Assembly (NCBI RefSeq): GCF_028640845.1
Contig: NC_080546.1
Coordinates: 56,059,409-56,123,408, forward strand
From: Ahaetulla prasina
Taxonomy: Eukaryota > Chordata > Lepidosauria > Squamata > Colubridae
Length of the DNA: 64,000 bases
Direction: 5' to 3'
The notes under the pieces are model-generated. The model was not told the origin of the DNA, ran no database searches, and saw nothing but the letters and a program-made list of their open reading frames with translations. Position numbers and translations under genes: made by a program. Position 1 is the first letter of the stretch. Every line of letters starts with the position of its first letter. Of the stretch, positions 1 through 12,604 are shown piece after piece.

Positions 1-150
1 GCTCGCTCTAATACTTCGTTATATGTTTGTAATAGTAAATTCTCTAGTCATTTTTGTAGGTTTTTGTAAAATTCCACTGGAATTCCATCTGGACCCAGTG
101 TTTTATTGCTTTTTTGTTTTTGAATTGCCCTTTTTAATTCTAACAGAACT
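1..150 (-). mobile_element. L1 LINE fragment cut by the window edge
   Basis: These bases closely match 58160-58310, in the region of the large minus-strand L1 just ahead of its reverse transcriptase core. The shared words include TTCCATCTGGA and GTGTTTTATTGCTTTTTTG. The match fades after about position 150. It reads on the minus strand and continues beyond the left edge, so its full length is unknown. No open frame of use remains. Confidence 0.7.
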
Positions 151-1580
151 TTCTAGGAATGCATGAATAAATGTCTTTTCAGAGTATTACACCTATGCCA
201 AGTTTCTACCAAATCATATTGACAAAATGTTTCATATTGGTAGGATAGTTATCTGAAAAACCCCTGTGATCAGCAAGATCTCGCATCCAGATCAGATGCC
301 CTAAAGGATGGGCGACAGATGAAGGGAGAAGAGTGAAACTTGCCCCAGTGCTGGGAAGATGACAGCACCTTACACTTATCCCTAGTTTCTACTAGCAAGG
401 GATCTAGTGCCTCCCCCAAACAATTTGTCCCTGGTAAAGGGGGTAGATGCTGGGCGCCATTTATGGCGGTCATCAGCCTGCCATTGCCTCAGCCAGAGGA
501 CATGTTGGGCAGCCACTGAAGAGGCCATGGCTTTGGATGCAAAGTGGGCTGAGTTCAGGGTGGCGTCAACTGAGAACTCTGATCTTCTCTTGAAGTTGGC
601 TTAGCCAGATAAGAGTGACTTTGTTGAAAAGGATGTAGTAGTGGCTGAGCAGATTGCCCAGGCAGCCCCTTGGTGAGCCCTCTGTGGTGACTGATCCGCA
701 TCCTGTCCTCTGGTCTGAGGGCCTCCTCCGGTTCTCTAGGAACATTGGATGATGACATCAAGGCAGCCACAGTTGCATCCACAGATGGTGTTTGGAGCAC
801 TTTTGTCCAGTAAGGACTGACATTGAAAAGGCACTTGTCGGTCAAGGAAGGCATTGGAGCCGTCCTGGAGACGTCCACTGTCATTGGACAATGTCCACAA
901 ATAAGCAAGGTGCGGGCATGGTATCTGTTACCTTGTCTGGCTCTGAGAAAGGTGGGTCAGCACAGTCCTGGTTAGTAGGACCATCTGCCTAGGCAGGCCA
1001 AATTGGTCACTTTAAAAAAGGGGAACTTAAATATACTTGGAGAAAATAGCCTGTAAATGTGGGCTGATCAGGTAGCAGACCTTCATCATCTGACAGGTCC
1101 AAGTCTCTCTGCTCAACTTCCCCCACGTGATGGCTGCGTGTCATGGGAAGGAGCAGGGGAGCCAGGGTCTTGAAAGAGAGGAAGCTCCTCCTGTTCGGGC
1201 TCCATGTCTTTGTCAGAAAGGGCAGGTAAATCAGAGTATGCCTGTCAGGCTGTTGGAAACTCCAAGAAATGCCATCCTTGATGGCAGGCACAATAGAGTG
1301 CTGCAAATATTCTGGCAATGTCATATCCCTGTTCATTTCCGGGTGCAGGTCTGCGGCTATGCAGGTGTACAAAGGAAACTATCTGGACTCCTGACTAGTA
1401 TCTGCAATGTCTTTGGCTGATCTAGGCCAGATATAAAGCCCCGTAGCTCTGCATTGGAAATGGTGAGAGGGAAGCTTCTAGCTGAGAGTTGGTCTGGAGC
1501 ACCCTCTGGTGACAGTTCCCTGCATTGCAGGCTGTCAGATGCAGTGGCTGTGATCTGGCTATCTGAAGAAGAGCTATTGT

Positions 1581-2436
1581 TTTTTTGTTTGTTTGTTTAC
1601 ATTTATATCCCGCCCTTCTCCGAAGACTCAGGGCAGCTTACAGTGTATAAGGCAATAGTCTCATTCTATTTGTATATTTTTACAAAGTCAACTTATTGCC
1701 CCCCCAACAATCTGGGTCCTCATTTTACCTACCTTATAAAGGATGGAATTGGGCCGGGCTTGAACCTGCAGTAATTGCAGGCTACTGTGTTCTAATAATA
1801 ATAATAAAATAATTATTGAGTCTGTCATTTGCACCTCTATAACTGTCTGGTTCGGTTCTGCAACCCAACAAGAAAAACACAGACTTCAGAGGATAATTAG
1901 AACTGCAGAAAAAATAATTGCTACCAACTTGCCTTCCATTGAGGACCTGTATACTGCACGAATCAAGAAGAGGGCCGTGAAAATATTTGCAGATCCCCCG
2001 CATCCTGGACATAAACTGTTTCAACTCCTACCCTCAAAACGACGCTATAGAGCACTACACACCAGAACAACTAGACACAAGAACAGTTTTTTCCCGAATG
2101 CCATCACTCTGCTAAACAAATAATTCCCTCAACACTGTCAGACTATTTACTGAATCTGCACTACTATTAATCGTTTCATAGTTCCCATCACCAATCTCTT
2201 TCCACTTATGACTGTATGACTATAACTTGTTGCTGGCAATCCTTATGATTTATATTGATATATTGATCATCAATTGTGTTGTAAATGTTGTACCTTGATG
2301 AACGTATCTTTTCTTTTATGTACACTGAGAGCATATGCACCAAGACAAATTCCTTGTGTGTCCAATCACACTTGGCCAATAAAATTCTATTCTATTCTAT
2401 TCTAACAGGCTCTAACAGCCTGAGCTATTCCGGCCC
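1581..2436 (-). mobile_element. tRNA-derived SINE, split by a LINE insertion
   Basis: On the minus strand the head lies at 2436-2405. It starts GGGCCGGAATAGCTCAGGC, which carries an A-box-like AGCTCAGGCTGTTAGAG. The rest lies at 1795-1581, with a B-box-like GGTTCAAGCCCGG and a 3' end of GCCCTGAGTCTTCGGAGAAG followed by a (TTTG)n-like tail on the plus strand. Between them sits the LINE tail 1796-2404. Body and tail match the SINE at 12605-12892, but the tRNA-like head is different. Confidence 0.7.
1796..2404 (+). mobile_element. CR1-group (snake 'L3'-type) LINE, 5'-truncated 3' end
   Basis: The frame through 1840-2120 reads as the last part of a CR1/L2-group ORF2. It shows ATNLPSIEDLYTARIKKRAV, GHKLFQLLPSKRRYRA and NSFFPNAITLLNK, then a stop. 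The 3' UTR ends TTGGCCAATAAAATTCTATTCTATTC, so the tail is a short (ATTCT)n microsatellite. Related copies are at 34541, 39298, 41526 (minus) and 57545. The frame for the first 40 or so codons is broken. The family name is a judgement; the group placement is firm. Confidence 0.8.
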
Positions 2437-2929
2437 TATTTGTTCCTATTGTTCCTACTAGCTTTGTCACAGAGCTTCTGTAAAGCCTGATACCTGCACC
2501 TTTCATCCCTTTGGGATGCTTTGGAGATGTGGGGATGGCTAGGAACCTTGCTGTGAGGCTTAGGTTTGGGAGCCATTGGTCTGCCAGAAATGGCTACAGC
2601 CGGTCTTATTCCAAGGCTGCCTTCAACGATCTCAGTGTCAGCCATATTAGCTTGTACCAATTTCCCACCCTTTTTTGTTTTTAGTAGCGCCTTAGGCATC
2701 AGGGCTGTTTTGGCCATTAAATTGGCCTCATGTTGGGTTAGGCATGCCTGAAATAGCCGGGCCTTTTAAGCGCCATTTGTAGCCGCTAAGTTAGCACCCC
2801 AGGGAAAGATTCTCTGCAGGGGCTACCCAATCATTAGCAAAGCGCTACGCTACAGATGAAAGTGGCAGTAGCCGTAAAGGCTGTTGAGGAGGTCGTCAAG
2901 CCTTGCCACTTCGTCCCATGGCACTTTGA

Positions 2930-3300
2930 AAGCTTGGAGTGCGAAGCTCCACAGCACATTGAAAGTTTGAAGCACAAAGGTCCTATCTGCAGTGGTGTGG
3001 TATGTTTTGGAATGACAGGCCCCAAAATGGCAAGCTTTGGAGCGCGACGCTCCTTATAATGCAAATGGCTGGCATTGTCACCGAATTGCTCCTAAGCTGT
3101 TGCCAAGGGCAGGGAAATCAGCGGGTGACTGTCAGAGATGCAGACTGACAGATAGGAGCACAAAACTCCACTGCAAGTCTGTGAAATGTTGGGTGGCACA
3201 GCAAGCTTTGAAATGGCCACCCAACTCGCCTGAAAGTAGGAGCACAAAGCTCCTCTTGCAATTTCCTCTCCGGGTGTCACTGGCAGTGTGAAGCTCCATT
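2930..3300. repeat. Six spaced 15-bp palindromic motifs of the type GGAGCGCGAAGCTCC
   Basis: Imperfect 15-mers start at 2936, 2969, 3039, 3155, 3239 and 3283. Examples are GGAGTGCGAAGCTCC, GGAGCGCGACGCTCC and GGAGCACAAAGCTCC. Most are preceded by a GAAAGYTTG-like word. They lie just upstream, in minus orientation, of the gag start near 2717, so they probably belong to the leader or terminal repeat of that element. Differences among copies are mostly CG to CA or TG changes. Confidence 0.6.
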
Positions 3301-5987
3301 TTGCAATTTCTGCGGCAGTTATTGGAGTGCTAGAATGCCTGCTGCTCAATGGAAGGCAAGGTGGATTGGGTGACAGGAGATTGTCACTGGCCTGACTGCA
3401 GGAAATCCTTCTAACGGTTAGAGCAGAAGCTCTCTCCCTTGGGAAGCAACACAGGGACTCTACCCAAATGGGAGTCAAGTTACAGACTCATGAATCCAAA
3501 GGGAGTTGAATCAACATCCAGGAGAAGAAAGATCAAGAAATTCAATGTAGGAAGGAAGAAGCATCCAGGAAAATGTTGTCAGAGAAAAGCTTTGACACAT
3601 CTGTCCAGGCTGAAGGACTGAGTCAAAAGCTGGGAAGTCCTAGCAACAGAGGCAGAGCTTAACAACTTTGACAGACTCAGTCCTGTCAAAGAGATGAGGA
3701 CAACCCATTTCTGGATGCTGTCGCCACCTAGAGGGAGCACACAAATCCCTCACTCAACTTCTAATGTGGTCAAAAATAGTTTTCTTCAGGGCTCAATTAA
3801 TACTTTGCCAACTCAAATTCTGACCCAAAAAATATTTGGGGGAATTTCCCTGGTCCATCTCACATTGACTTTATCCTTGACTTGGCATATTGTGACCTTT
3901 CCTTACTGGCAATTTCTTTGCTCTGACTGAACTGAAGGGGAAGATTTGAGAATGGTGCATTCTGTTCATATTCTACTTGGTCCTCTGTGAAATCTTTTTA
4001 CTCCAGCACAAATTGGGTTGCTGTCCAACTGGATGACAAGTAGCAGATACTCTAACCATTTTTAAAAAATTCTCATTTAACCTGTGCTTGGATATAGTGG
4101 CAGAATCTGCATCACAGGTGTTCATAAATTGCCTATTACAATACTCATCATTCCAATTGCCAGTAACTGTAATTGCTCTTGTGATGATGAAATTACTGCT
4201 TACTTTATATGTGATCAATTCACAGATTCCTCTGCAAAAATTCCAAATGCATACTGATGCACTGGCTTTTAGAAACATGTGGGGCCACCTTTACATTATT
4301 ACAGGTAAATATTTCTGATCGTCTATTAATATAATAAAATTTTATTCTTTTCTTTTATTTACCATAATCAGCACATTTTTATAATTAGAATTGGACCAGA
4401 AATAAATAAATTGGCAATTTGGTCTGCTATATAGCTCTTTTACAGTGTGGCCGGAAATGTTTCTTTTTAGTTACACTTGTAGCTTTTTAGTCGAAAATGC
4501 ATGAAAATGTTGCATTATTTCTGGTGAGAAAATGAAAACAAATGTTTTACTTTGCTTAGACTTCTTCTTTATTTAATATCTGATGTTATAAAGTTTTTTC
4601 TGCCCATGTGCTTCAAAAAAAAATTGTACAATATTTTTATGTGGTGATATGTTTCAAAACTGAAAAGGCATTGCAACATTGACAATTTCAATAACTTTAT
4701 CTCCAGGAAAAAATATTCATCTTGCTTTATTAATTGTGACCTACAGAAGCAATAGATAGTATTCTAGACTTTATTACAAATATGACACTATATTGAAGCT
4801 GTTCATTCAACTGCAGAAATAAAACCTGTAATTATTTGTTTTCTTTTTAACTCCTTGTTCTTGGTGGTACACACACCCACACTCACACACACACTTTAAC
4901 TAAAGATGTACAGTATTCCATCTTCTTCACCAAAGCTACACGAATACAGCTTCACTTGTAGATAAGGTGAAAGTTCAGCCCAATTGTTGAATTATTATTT
5001 TTCTGTAAAGAAAGAAAGTATTCTTTGGTACAATAAGATAACTTAGGCAGCGGCAATTATATGTACATCTCAAGCTAACGATTTCATGCTGAATGAGAAA
5101 AAATGTTTGACACTGCTATTACTTACACAGCCAATAGAACTGTTGATACTTTCTATTGAAGACCTAGCAAAAATAAATTCTACAGCTGCTTCAGCAATCC
5201 ATTATTATGCCTCCTTTAGTAATCACAATAGAAATAGGGCATATGAGAATCATATAAAATGACATCAGACATAGTTTTGGAAAGAATAGGAGGAATTGTC
5301 ATGTTCACATTATTTTTATATCAGTTCTGAATAAATTCAAAATGTTATATATCTGGCTTAACAGCTAAAGACCCAATTTTTATTGTGACACTAATAAAAA
5401 AAATGAAATGGAGTTACTCTTGTTGGCTGAAAGAAGCAATGACAAAACATGTTCATTGTTTCTTTCTGTAACACAGAAATATTTTTAATTTTTTTTAGAA
5501 TGAACTAAAACCAGAACCCGGCATTTGGGAATGATTATATTAAGAAGACCCTTTTGTCAAGTATTTCCTAGAGAAGATCTGATAATCTCTACTAAATCAA
5601 GTGATTCTTCAAAATAAAACTTAAAAATTGTTTAGATCTTTTGGCTTTTAATCTACTGATCAAATATCTAGGCACAATATCTGCTTTACTTATAATATAG
5701 TAATATAAAATAATATGGAGTATGTATTAAAGATTAAGATTGATTATATGCCACCATGTCAGAGACAACTGAGCAATCATAACAACAGTAGGGTATTTAT
5801 TTGAATACCCTACTTATCAGTTTCTAAAGAGTAAAGTGAAACTTTCTTGTTGTTTTATTGCATGCCATGTCACTCCAATGATCTCCTCAAACATTTCCAG
5901 CAATAGCAAACTCAGTCAAGTAACATCAGTAAAATGAATAGCATTATCTTGAGAATGCAGCCATCTGACACAGGCGTAGTCTTTACT
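3301..5987. other. Unassigned AT-rich DNA
   Basis: I see no supported gene. Only short open frames (up to about 100 codons) without recognisable content occur. A short impure (CA)n tract lies at 4868-4892. The stretch after 4050 is strongly AT-rich. Confidence 0.6.
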
Positions 5988-6300
5988 CTTTTATTTGTTT
6001 ATTTATTTATCTATTTTGTCCGGTTACCCATCTCAACAAATGACTTTTGGCAGCAAACCAAATTAAAAATAAAGTAAGAACAATTACAATAATACAATAA
6101 TTAAAATACATAGAAACTGATAATAAATAATAAAACTTGCTTTTTTAATTAAAAAAAAAAGCAAGGGTTCCTGCACACACCAAGACCACAGGACCAAGAC
6201 CAAGTCTTTAAGGACTACAAAGGGCCAGCAGGACTGGGGCCATGCTGATCTCCAGGGATTTTCGTCATAGGGCACATGCTAGGTCCAAACAACCAGTATT
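5988..6300 (-). mobile_element. CR1-group LINE 3' end
   Basis: Minus-strand frame 6275-6150 reads SAWPQSCWPFVVLKDL and then LVLWSWCVQEPLLF, in the style of a CR1 ORF2 C-terminal tail. It is followed by a 3' UTR ending in a GAGATGGGTAACCGG-like tail and ATAAATAAATAAA (seen as TTTATTTATTTATC on the plus strand near 5995). It is short and 5'-truncated. Confidence 0.5.
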
Positions 6301-6439
6301 TTTAAGTCAATGGAAGATGAAGCATCCTGGATGATTGGACTAAATAGGTAGAAACAGCAGGAAAGAGATGGTGCATCAAGCAACCAGAAACATGAAGTGC
6401 TGATAAGCAGCACCTTGAATTGTACCCAAAAGCACCCCA

Positions 6440-6566
6440 ACAACCAACACAATTCATGGCGTGGTGGTATTGCGTGTGTTAAATAACTATGCTGATTCTG
6501 TAAAGCGCTTAGAGAAGACTAGAAAGCATTGTGAAGCAGTATATAAGTCTAAATAGCTAAGTGCTA
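6440..6566 (+). mobile_element. Probable SINE or LINE 3' tail
   Basis: The sequence CTGTAAAGCGCTTAGAG, then GTGAAGCAGTATATAAGTCTA and repeats of a TAGCTAAGTGCTA-like word resemble the 3' tail of a common squamate retroposon. No A or B box is clear, so only a tail can be claimed. Confidence 0.35.
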
Positions 6567-7460
6567 TTTACTACCCATGTGGCCATATTCTATACCAGTT
6601 GAAGCATCTCTTTGTTCTTTTGGGAAGGCCTATGTACATTTGGCTGTCATCATATAGGATCAAGAACCAGGCAGACAAGTAATCCCTGTTATCCCAATTC
6701 AAACTGTCTAGCCTCTTTAACTATATAAATAAGGTTACAGAATGAAAATTGTATGCCTTCAGGCCATAAATTTGCAAATTATTATCTTAACTATGTGTGA
6801 GGGGAACAACAATGTGCTAAAACCAGTAAAATAGCATCAAAAATATGCCTTGTGATATTATTGTATCTGCAATTTGTAACTTATTTACAAATTCCTAAAT
6901 AACATCCCAATCCACCTATTTCTAACCTTGTTAAGTTGAATGTCAAGTAGGATTCTTACCAGTGTAAGGATGTTTATACATATTTACACTTATTTATTCA
7001 TATCTAGTTTCTTCTTCAGGCTTAAATAAATGTTGGACTTATATTTGATACTGAGACACCAATCAAGAACCATATGGTTAATCTGAATTGGAAATATCAG
7101 AGAATCTCAGTCAGATCACTTTTCCCCAGTATGGATTCCCAAGAAAATATTATGTTTTGGGATGTACTGTATATAACTGCTTTAGTCTGTGCTTGCGTTA
7201 ATGCATATGCATGTAATAAGACACCTGAGATCCTAACTGGGTGAAAAACAAATGCAAAAGAATACCTCATCAGAATAACTACTAGCACAAAACTATTGCT
7301 AATTGTGTAGAAAGAAAATGTAGATACTTTGGTCAATTGATTTTTTTAGAGAACTTTGATTGTGAAGGAATAATTACTACTACTGATTTTCCATTGTGTT
7401 TCTTTTTAAAAAAATAAAATAATTATTACAATATAAATTGACATGGTTTTTATATGTATG
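6567..7460. other. Unassigned AT-rich DNA
   Basis: No recognisable gene, repeat end or RNA gene was found. Short open frames (for example 7097-7336 minus) have no family resemblance. Confidence 0.6.
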
Positions 7461-8265
7461 GCATCTGGGTATCATTCATTTAAATACAAATAATAATAGT
7501 AATATTAATAATATTTGTTATATTAATTATATTTATGCAATTGTGGTGTTATTATACATATTTGCATTAGAGTGTGTTCCTTCATTGTTTAGTTGTTCAG
7601 TGTTTTTATGCGCCATTCTAATAACTATCCCAATATTATTTAAATGTACATAGTGATACCATCTTTCAACATCTAACCTTTACATCTAGCGATTATTTTT
7701 AGTATATCATAAAATTTGTATAATAATATTCCCCCTTGATCTTGTTTCTACCTCTATTCTAGGTCTCAATATATCTAATCTTATATTAAACAGCATTCCC
7801 ACTTTAACCATCATCTCTTGCCTGCTTTAGTATTTCAATTCTTATTTGTTTTTTGACTTGCCTCCCAAACTACTTCCTTGGGTCTTTGTCTCGGTCTACA
7901 TCTTTCCTATTTAACCCAAATATTTCTTCAATCTCTACTATATTTTGCTGCTATGCCTCCAAAGGATCTGCCCAAGCCCCTATCTTCTCTTCAAAAATGT
8001 CTTTCTTTTTATCTTTGTTTCTTCGGCTGCCCCAGCTTCACAGCAGCCATAATGGCTGCCTCTCCTTTTAAGCATTGGATGACAGGGAATCCCTGGGTCC
8101 AGCTGGAGAGCCACTGCTCTCCGTGTCCTGCAGGGTGCCCCTCCTTTCTTTGTCATCCGTACAGGTGACTTTAGCCCTTTGGGGGGGCCCTCCATCGACA
8201 TGAGTTCACGGAGTCCCACTCTTCGCGTCTGATCTTGCCATGACATCAAACCGGAAGTCCCATAT
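7460..8265 (-). mobile_element. Probable L1 5' end without its body
   Basis: A GC-rich patch (about 7990-8265) ends on the plus strand in TGACATCAAACCGGAAGTCCC. The 5' end of the large minus-strand L1 near 62940 has the related TGATGTCACCCCAGAAGTCTCC. The AT-rich part left of it would be the rest of a long L1 5' UTR. The match is short and read by eye. If right, an L1 head is present with no ORF1 or ORF2 next to it. Confidence 0.4.
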
Positions 8266-11200
8266 TTTAAAAAATTACTATGTGACGTAGATTATATTTT
8301 ATTTATTTGTAAAAGGCTATTTAAAAATATAAGTCAGCTGAAAGTATTTGAAAGTAATCTCTGAATTATAAAACATTACTTTAATGGTTAATATGTATTT
8401 TTCCTTTCTTTTTCTCTTAAAAACACTCTTAAAAACACTTAATCTGAGAATAAAAAGTAATGCATCACTTCCATAACTTTAGTTTAAATACATATATTTA
8501 GGAAATCTTGAAATGAGCACAAATTGTTACCTGTTTTCATTTCTCCACCAAATTACATCATTTGCTACACACATTGGCTAACAATGGCAAGTTCCTTAAA
8601 GCTATTACCAAAAAAACTCCACACTTTGTCTGTTCAACCAGATCCTGATAGTCCTTCAACCAAAACTGTATACAGTACAAAAATTAAAATCCTGTTGCTA
8701 AATTGCATTTGTTTCATTTTTCTCCTTACAGAAAATATCCGGATCTTCTCTAGAATTAAAAGGACAAATTGCTCCCTTTTTTGCTGCACATAGGATACTA
8801 AAGTTGGTATGTAAAGTGCAGGCTATACATGGTCCATCCTTAGCCAGATAATTAAAAGGTTGTGCTGCTATTTAATAAGATAATATAACCATACATAGAA
8901 TATAATTAAGATTCAAATATGTGTATCATATTATATCAAATGTGCCATATGCTATAATTGATGGAATTATTTAATTAAATATAGTTAATTTAATTATGAA
9001 ATAAATAAAAACAAAAGAGGCTCTATTTACCATAGCATAGTGAATCTTTATTTGTCCTTGCCTAGACAGCCAACTGAAATTCTATCAGCAACTTCCTCCA
9101 CAAGACAAGACGTATCCTATACATAGCAAGATATATAATAGACTAGCCATGCGTAAGGAAAAAGAGATGACTTTCCTCTATTAAAGCCTTTCTTAATACT
9201 GTCCAACAAAAACTTTGCTTTCTCCAATGCAAGACCATAAAACTTAATCTTAGACTATGAAAATATCTTTCTTGATTTTTAAGTGGATCGATTTCCTCAC
9301 ATCTGTGTTAACTGAAAAACATTTGAAATGAATGCTAAGCTTTGTAATTTCTTTCCGTAACATTTACAGTTTTCAGTACACATTTATGTTTATCTTTTTT
9401 TTTCTATCCATTTATAAGATTGTCCAGAATTTTGTTTTACATTTTAATAAGCAAAACACTGGTAGAAATGGAACTTTTTTAGTGCCTTTTTGTTAGGACA
9501 TTTTAAAATGAAGAACTACAATGCAAAGTTTGGAGGTTTGCAAAATGGAAGTGATAATTAGAGTACAGTGTGTGTTTAAAGAGTTTAAGAAGTACAAGTT
9601 GAATTAGGCTTTATTAAAATCAAAAGTTAACCTTTATCCAGCAACACTTCTATATAAACTATATGGGTTTTCTTGGATTTTGGAATGGAGACAGAATGTC
9701 TCTCCTTCGTCTCTTTCAGATCTGATCTCTCCAATTAGTTTTATTAAGGTTTTCTTTCCTGAACTTTAATATTATACATAATGGAAGGTTGATAGAATGC
9801 TCCTATGGTGACTACAGATGAGACTGTAAAATACATTGCTCAGACAATTTCAGGTTCACCTTTTCTATAGTTAAAATTGTTCCACAAACCTTTGAGTTCT
9901 CAAAAAGACTTTTTTTAAAAACACTTATAACGAACTTCTAATTGCAGCTCTTTGTATCATATTTATTTAGGATGCTGCTTTCCTCAATAGGTATTTTTGT
10001 CTAAAGATTTTTTTTTCTTCAATTGAATTACAATCTCTATGACAATATTAATTCCTTCTCTGTCCTTTGTTTTAATAGACATGTCATCTAAAGGCCAAAT
10101 GTGCATATCCACTGCAGAATACTTATCAAAAATCTTTATGCTTAGCTTTTTCCAAAATACTTTTTTCTAATCAATGTTTATATGAGATGGATGATACTTA
10201 CACTGACATGAGAGATAAACAGCTTGTTTAATTACCTTGGACAATGGCAGTCCTATTTTTTAAAAAAATAGAACATACAAGAAGTAAATTGTTCTGATGG
10301 AGATCTGCCTTCTTCTGAAAAACAAGTGAAATTATAATCCTATTCTCCTACCAGTTTCCATTACTAACTCTGTCACCTACCACATTCAGGGTTATAAATT
10401 TGAGGTAATCAACACATTGTAATAAAGAATGTCACACTGTTGTTTTACTCAACCAAAGGCAGTAACTAATTTTTCACTTCAAGCAAAGCCTTCACTTATA
10501 TAATGAAACAATTCCTTTATTTTCAAGCCAAGTCCCTTTGATTAGAAAGGTCTTATTGTTATGTGACAATAGAGGGGCTCATTGTCTGAAAACTATGCAG
10601 GAACAGGAAGATGTGCCCTTGAAATATACAAATTAAGCTGACATATAAAAGAATTTTTCAACAAATAAACATACTCTCCTGTGTTATTTAATTATTCTGT
10701 TACCAGATCAAAAGAGTGTTGATTGTTTCTTTCACCTTGACCTTAGTAACTGCCATGCCACTCAAAGAATGCTTTTTGCCCATTTTTAAAAACTCAGAAG
10801 CAATATTCTCACATCGTTACTCATTTATCCTTGCCACTTACACTTTTCGTACTTCATACAAACATATTCAATATAATGTCATATTTGTTTGTTTCAATAT
10901 ATTTCCTTGTTCCTTTTTCCTATGTATATTTGGATTTCTCTATTTTAATCACCCATAGTTCTGCTATCAACAAAAAAGATTATAAGCAGGATCCAATCTA
11001 ATAAAATCAGAGGAAACAAAGCAATGGATGAGTAATCTATTAGTCTTCATTTAGGTCAATATCAGGAACATGGGTCTACGCACAAGGATATGAAAAGAAA
11101 AGAAAAGTTCAAAAAATATACTCTTCTGTTTCTTAAGTCAAGTTGATAGGCCAACATTCCTACTCTTACAAGGGTCTTTTTCTTTCACTTCAAAGTGTAA

Positions 11201-11455
11201 AAAAGTCTCGGTATTGCTTTTTTTAAAATAAATCCCCATTTTTTGATAAATAAGACAAAACCTCTCCTTATATAAATCTGTACATAATTATTCACGTGAA
11301 AGGATTCTGAGAATAAATTGTAGGTTTTGCATCTATGTAGATAGACATACAGTAGATGACAAATGATTATATATCATAGTTATGATAGTATCTTGTATTA
11401 TTAGACCATTATGGTTGGTGAAAAACATGGTTTAGTACATTATTAAAGCTTCATG
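8266..11455. other. Unassigned AT-rich DNA
   Basis: No coding, RNA or repeat feature could be supported. The segment near 10320-10640 is less simple in sequence than its surroundings and could hold conserved non-coding DNA, but only cross-species comparison would show it. Confidence 0.55.
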
Positions 11456-11612
11456 TCTGTGGAGATTCTCAGTCATCCAGGTTCCAAAGGTGCTTTTTCA
11501 AGAGGCAACTGGACTTTCTGGTTTTTCTTTGAGTCTTCTTGGATGGGAAATTAAACTTCTTCAAAGAAAAACCAGAAAGTCCAGTTGCCTCTTGAAAAAG
11601 CACCTTTGGGAT
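11456..11612. mobile_element. Penelope-like palindromic repeat with 49-bp perfect arms
   Basis: Arms at 11484-11532 and 11561-11609 are exact reverse complements over 49 bp. They contain AAGAGGCAACTGGACTTTC. The 28-nt spacer holds TCTTGGATGGGAAATTAAAC, a decayed form of the stem-loop seen at 24485-24518 with the GAAACGTC box worn to TAAACTTC. The left flank GGAGATTCTCAGTCATCCAGG recurs in the related repeat at 24730. Confidence 0.65.
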
Positions 11613-12604
11613 TATTAAACCTTAGCAACTGACTTCCACATGCAGATAAAAATTCAAACAATCTGCTTAGTAAGACTTTTTAGAGGACTGGCAGGTATTT
11701 CCAAAATCTAAGTGACTTTTCATATTCAAAATTACTCACAGTGAAGGATTCTAATGTAGAAATCTACATGATGATACGGTATATGACAATAACACAAAAT
11801 GACAATATGTGGGTTATGACAAAGTCTTGCAAAAAGTGCAATTATGTCAGTAGTAGTTGTGTCACATTTGATATAATGACAAGTACCTAAGTGATATAAT
11901 TTGTGTAATGATTCCCATATTGTCATTTGCTTCCAACTTCCCCAAATGGACACCTATGGATCCTAAACCTTGCTTAGTAAACAAACTAGGCATTAGACAC
12001 TTCTTGCCAAATATTTGTAATTCTGAATTCCAAATTCTAAGGAAGTTAGGCCTGTGCCTCTCTCTACAGTGCAATGACTCTAAGCTCAGCCCCTCTTAAC
12101 ACTTCACTCCAATCAGTCTGGTAATTTCACCACATTAAAATAAGAAATGTCAATCTATTCCATTAAGCCATTCTGATTTCTATAATAGAAAAAGAATAGT
12201 TAAAAGCTTGTTGAAGTCTATGCCTAGTAGATTAGACATAATATAAAGCACCTCATGTTCATATGCGCGCACACGAATATTAACTTGAAATGTGTTTCAT
12301 TGAGTTTTTTTACTGTACATACCAGATTGAAATATGTCAAAACATTTTAGAGTCAAGGTTCTTGATGTTTGAGTGACATTCAATGAAAGTATGTGTAGCC
12401 ATTAAAAAATGGCATTTGATTTAGCTTTATATATAACTAAATTTAATTAAAATCAATGCTCTTTTATATACATCAATAAATTTCTCAATGATTAACTTCC
12501 ATTTTTAATTTCATTCAAATAACAATGTAGCAGTTAACTTTTTAAGAGGGTCTTGGAAACTTAGCAGTATCATTACTCAACATCAATAGTGGAGTCCCAA
12601 TAGC
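11613..12604. other. Unassigned AT-rich DNA
   Basis: No feature supported. Open frames on both strands near 11730-12100 are short, overlap each other and have no recognisable motif. Confidence 0.55.

Larger units (their letters stand above)
270..2720 (-). pseudogene. DIRS-like (tyrosine-recombinase) retrotransposon gag remnant, split
   Basis: On the minus strand three pieces read like the Gag protein of vertebrate DIRS-type retrotransposons. The first is a Lys/Pro-rich N-terminus with KASQRDERCRYQALQKL (2717-2436). The second is an acidic middle with DLDLSDDEGLLPDQPTFTG (1372-1007). The third is a C-terminal part with WLRQWQADDRHKWRPA and LLVETRDK (about 600-270). They are in different frames and carry stops, so the gene is dead. 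A SINE and a LINE tail (1581-2436) separate the first piece from the others. Assignment rests on remembered family style, not a search; a gypsy-type gag is the alternative. No RT or recombinase region is in the window. Confidence 0.5.

Noticed and set aside
1571..2429. GAGCTATT at both ends as an 8-bp target duplication of one large insert
   Set aside because: The right copy falls inside the A-box of the SINE head, so the match is coincidental.
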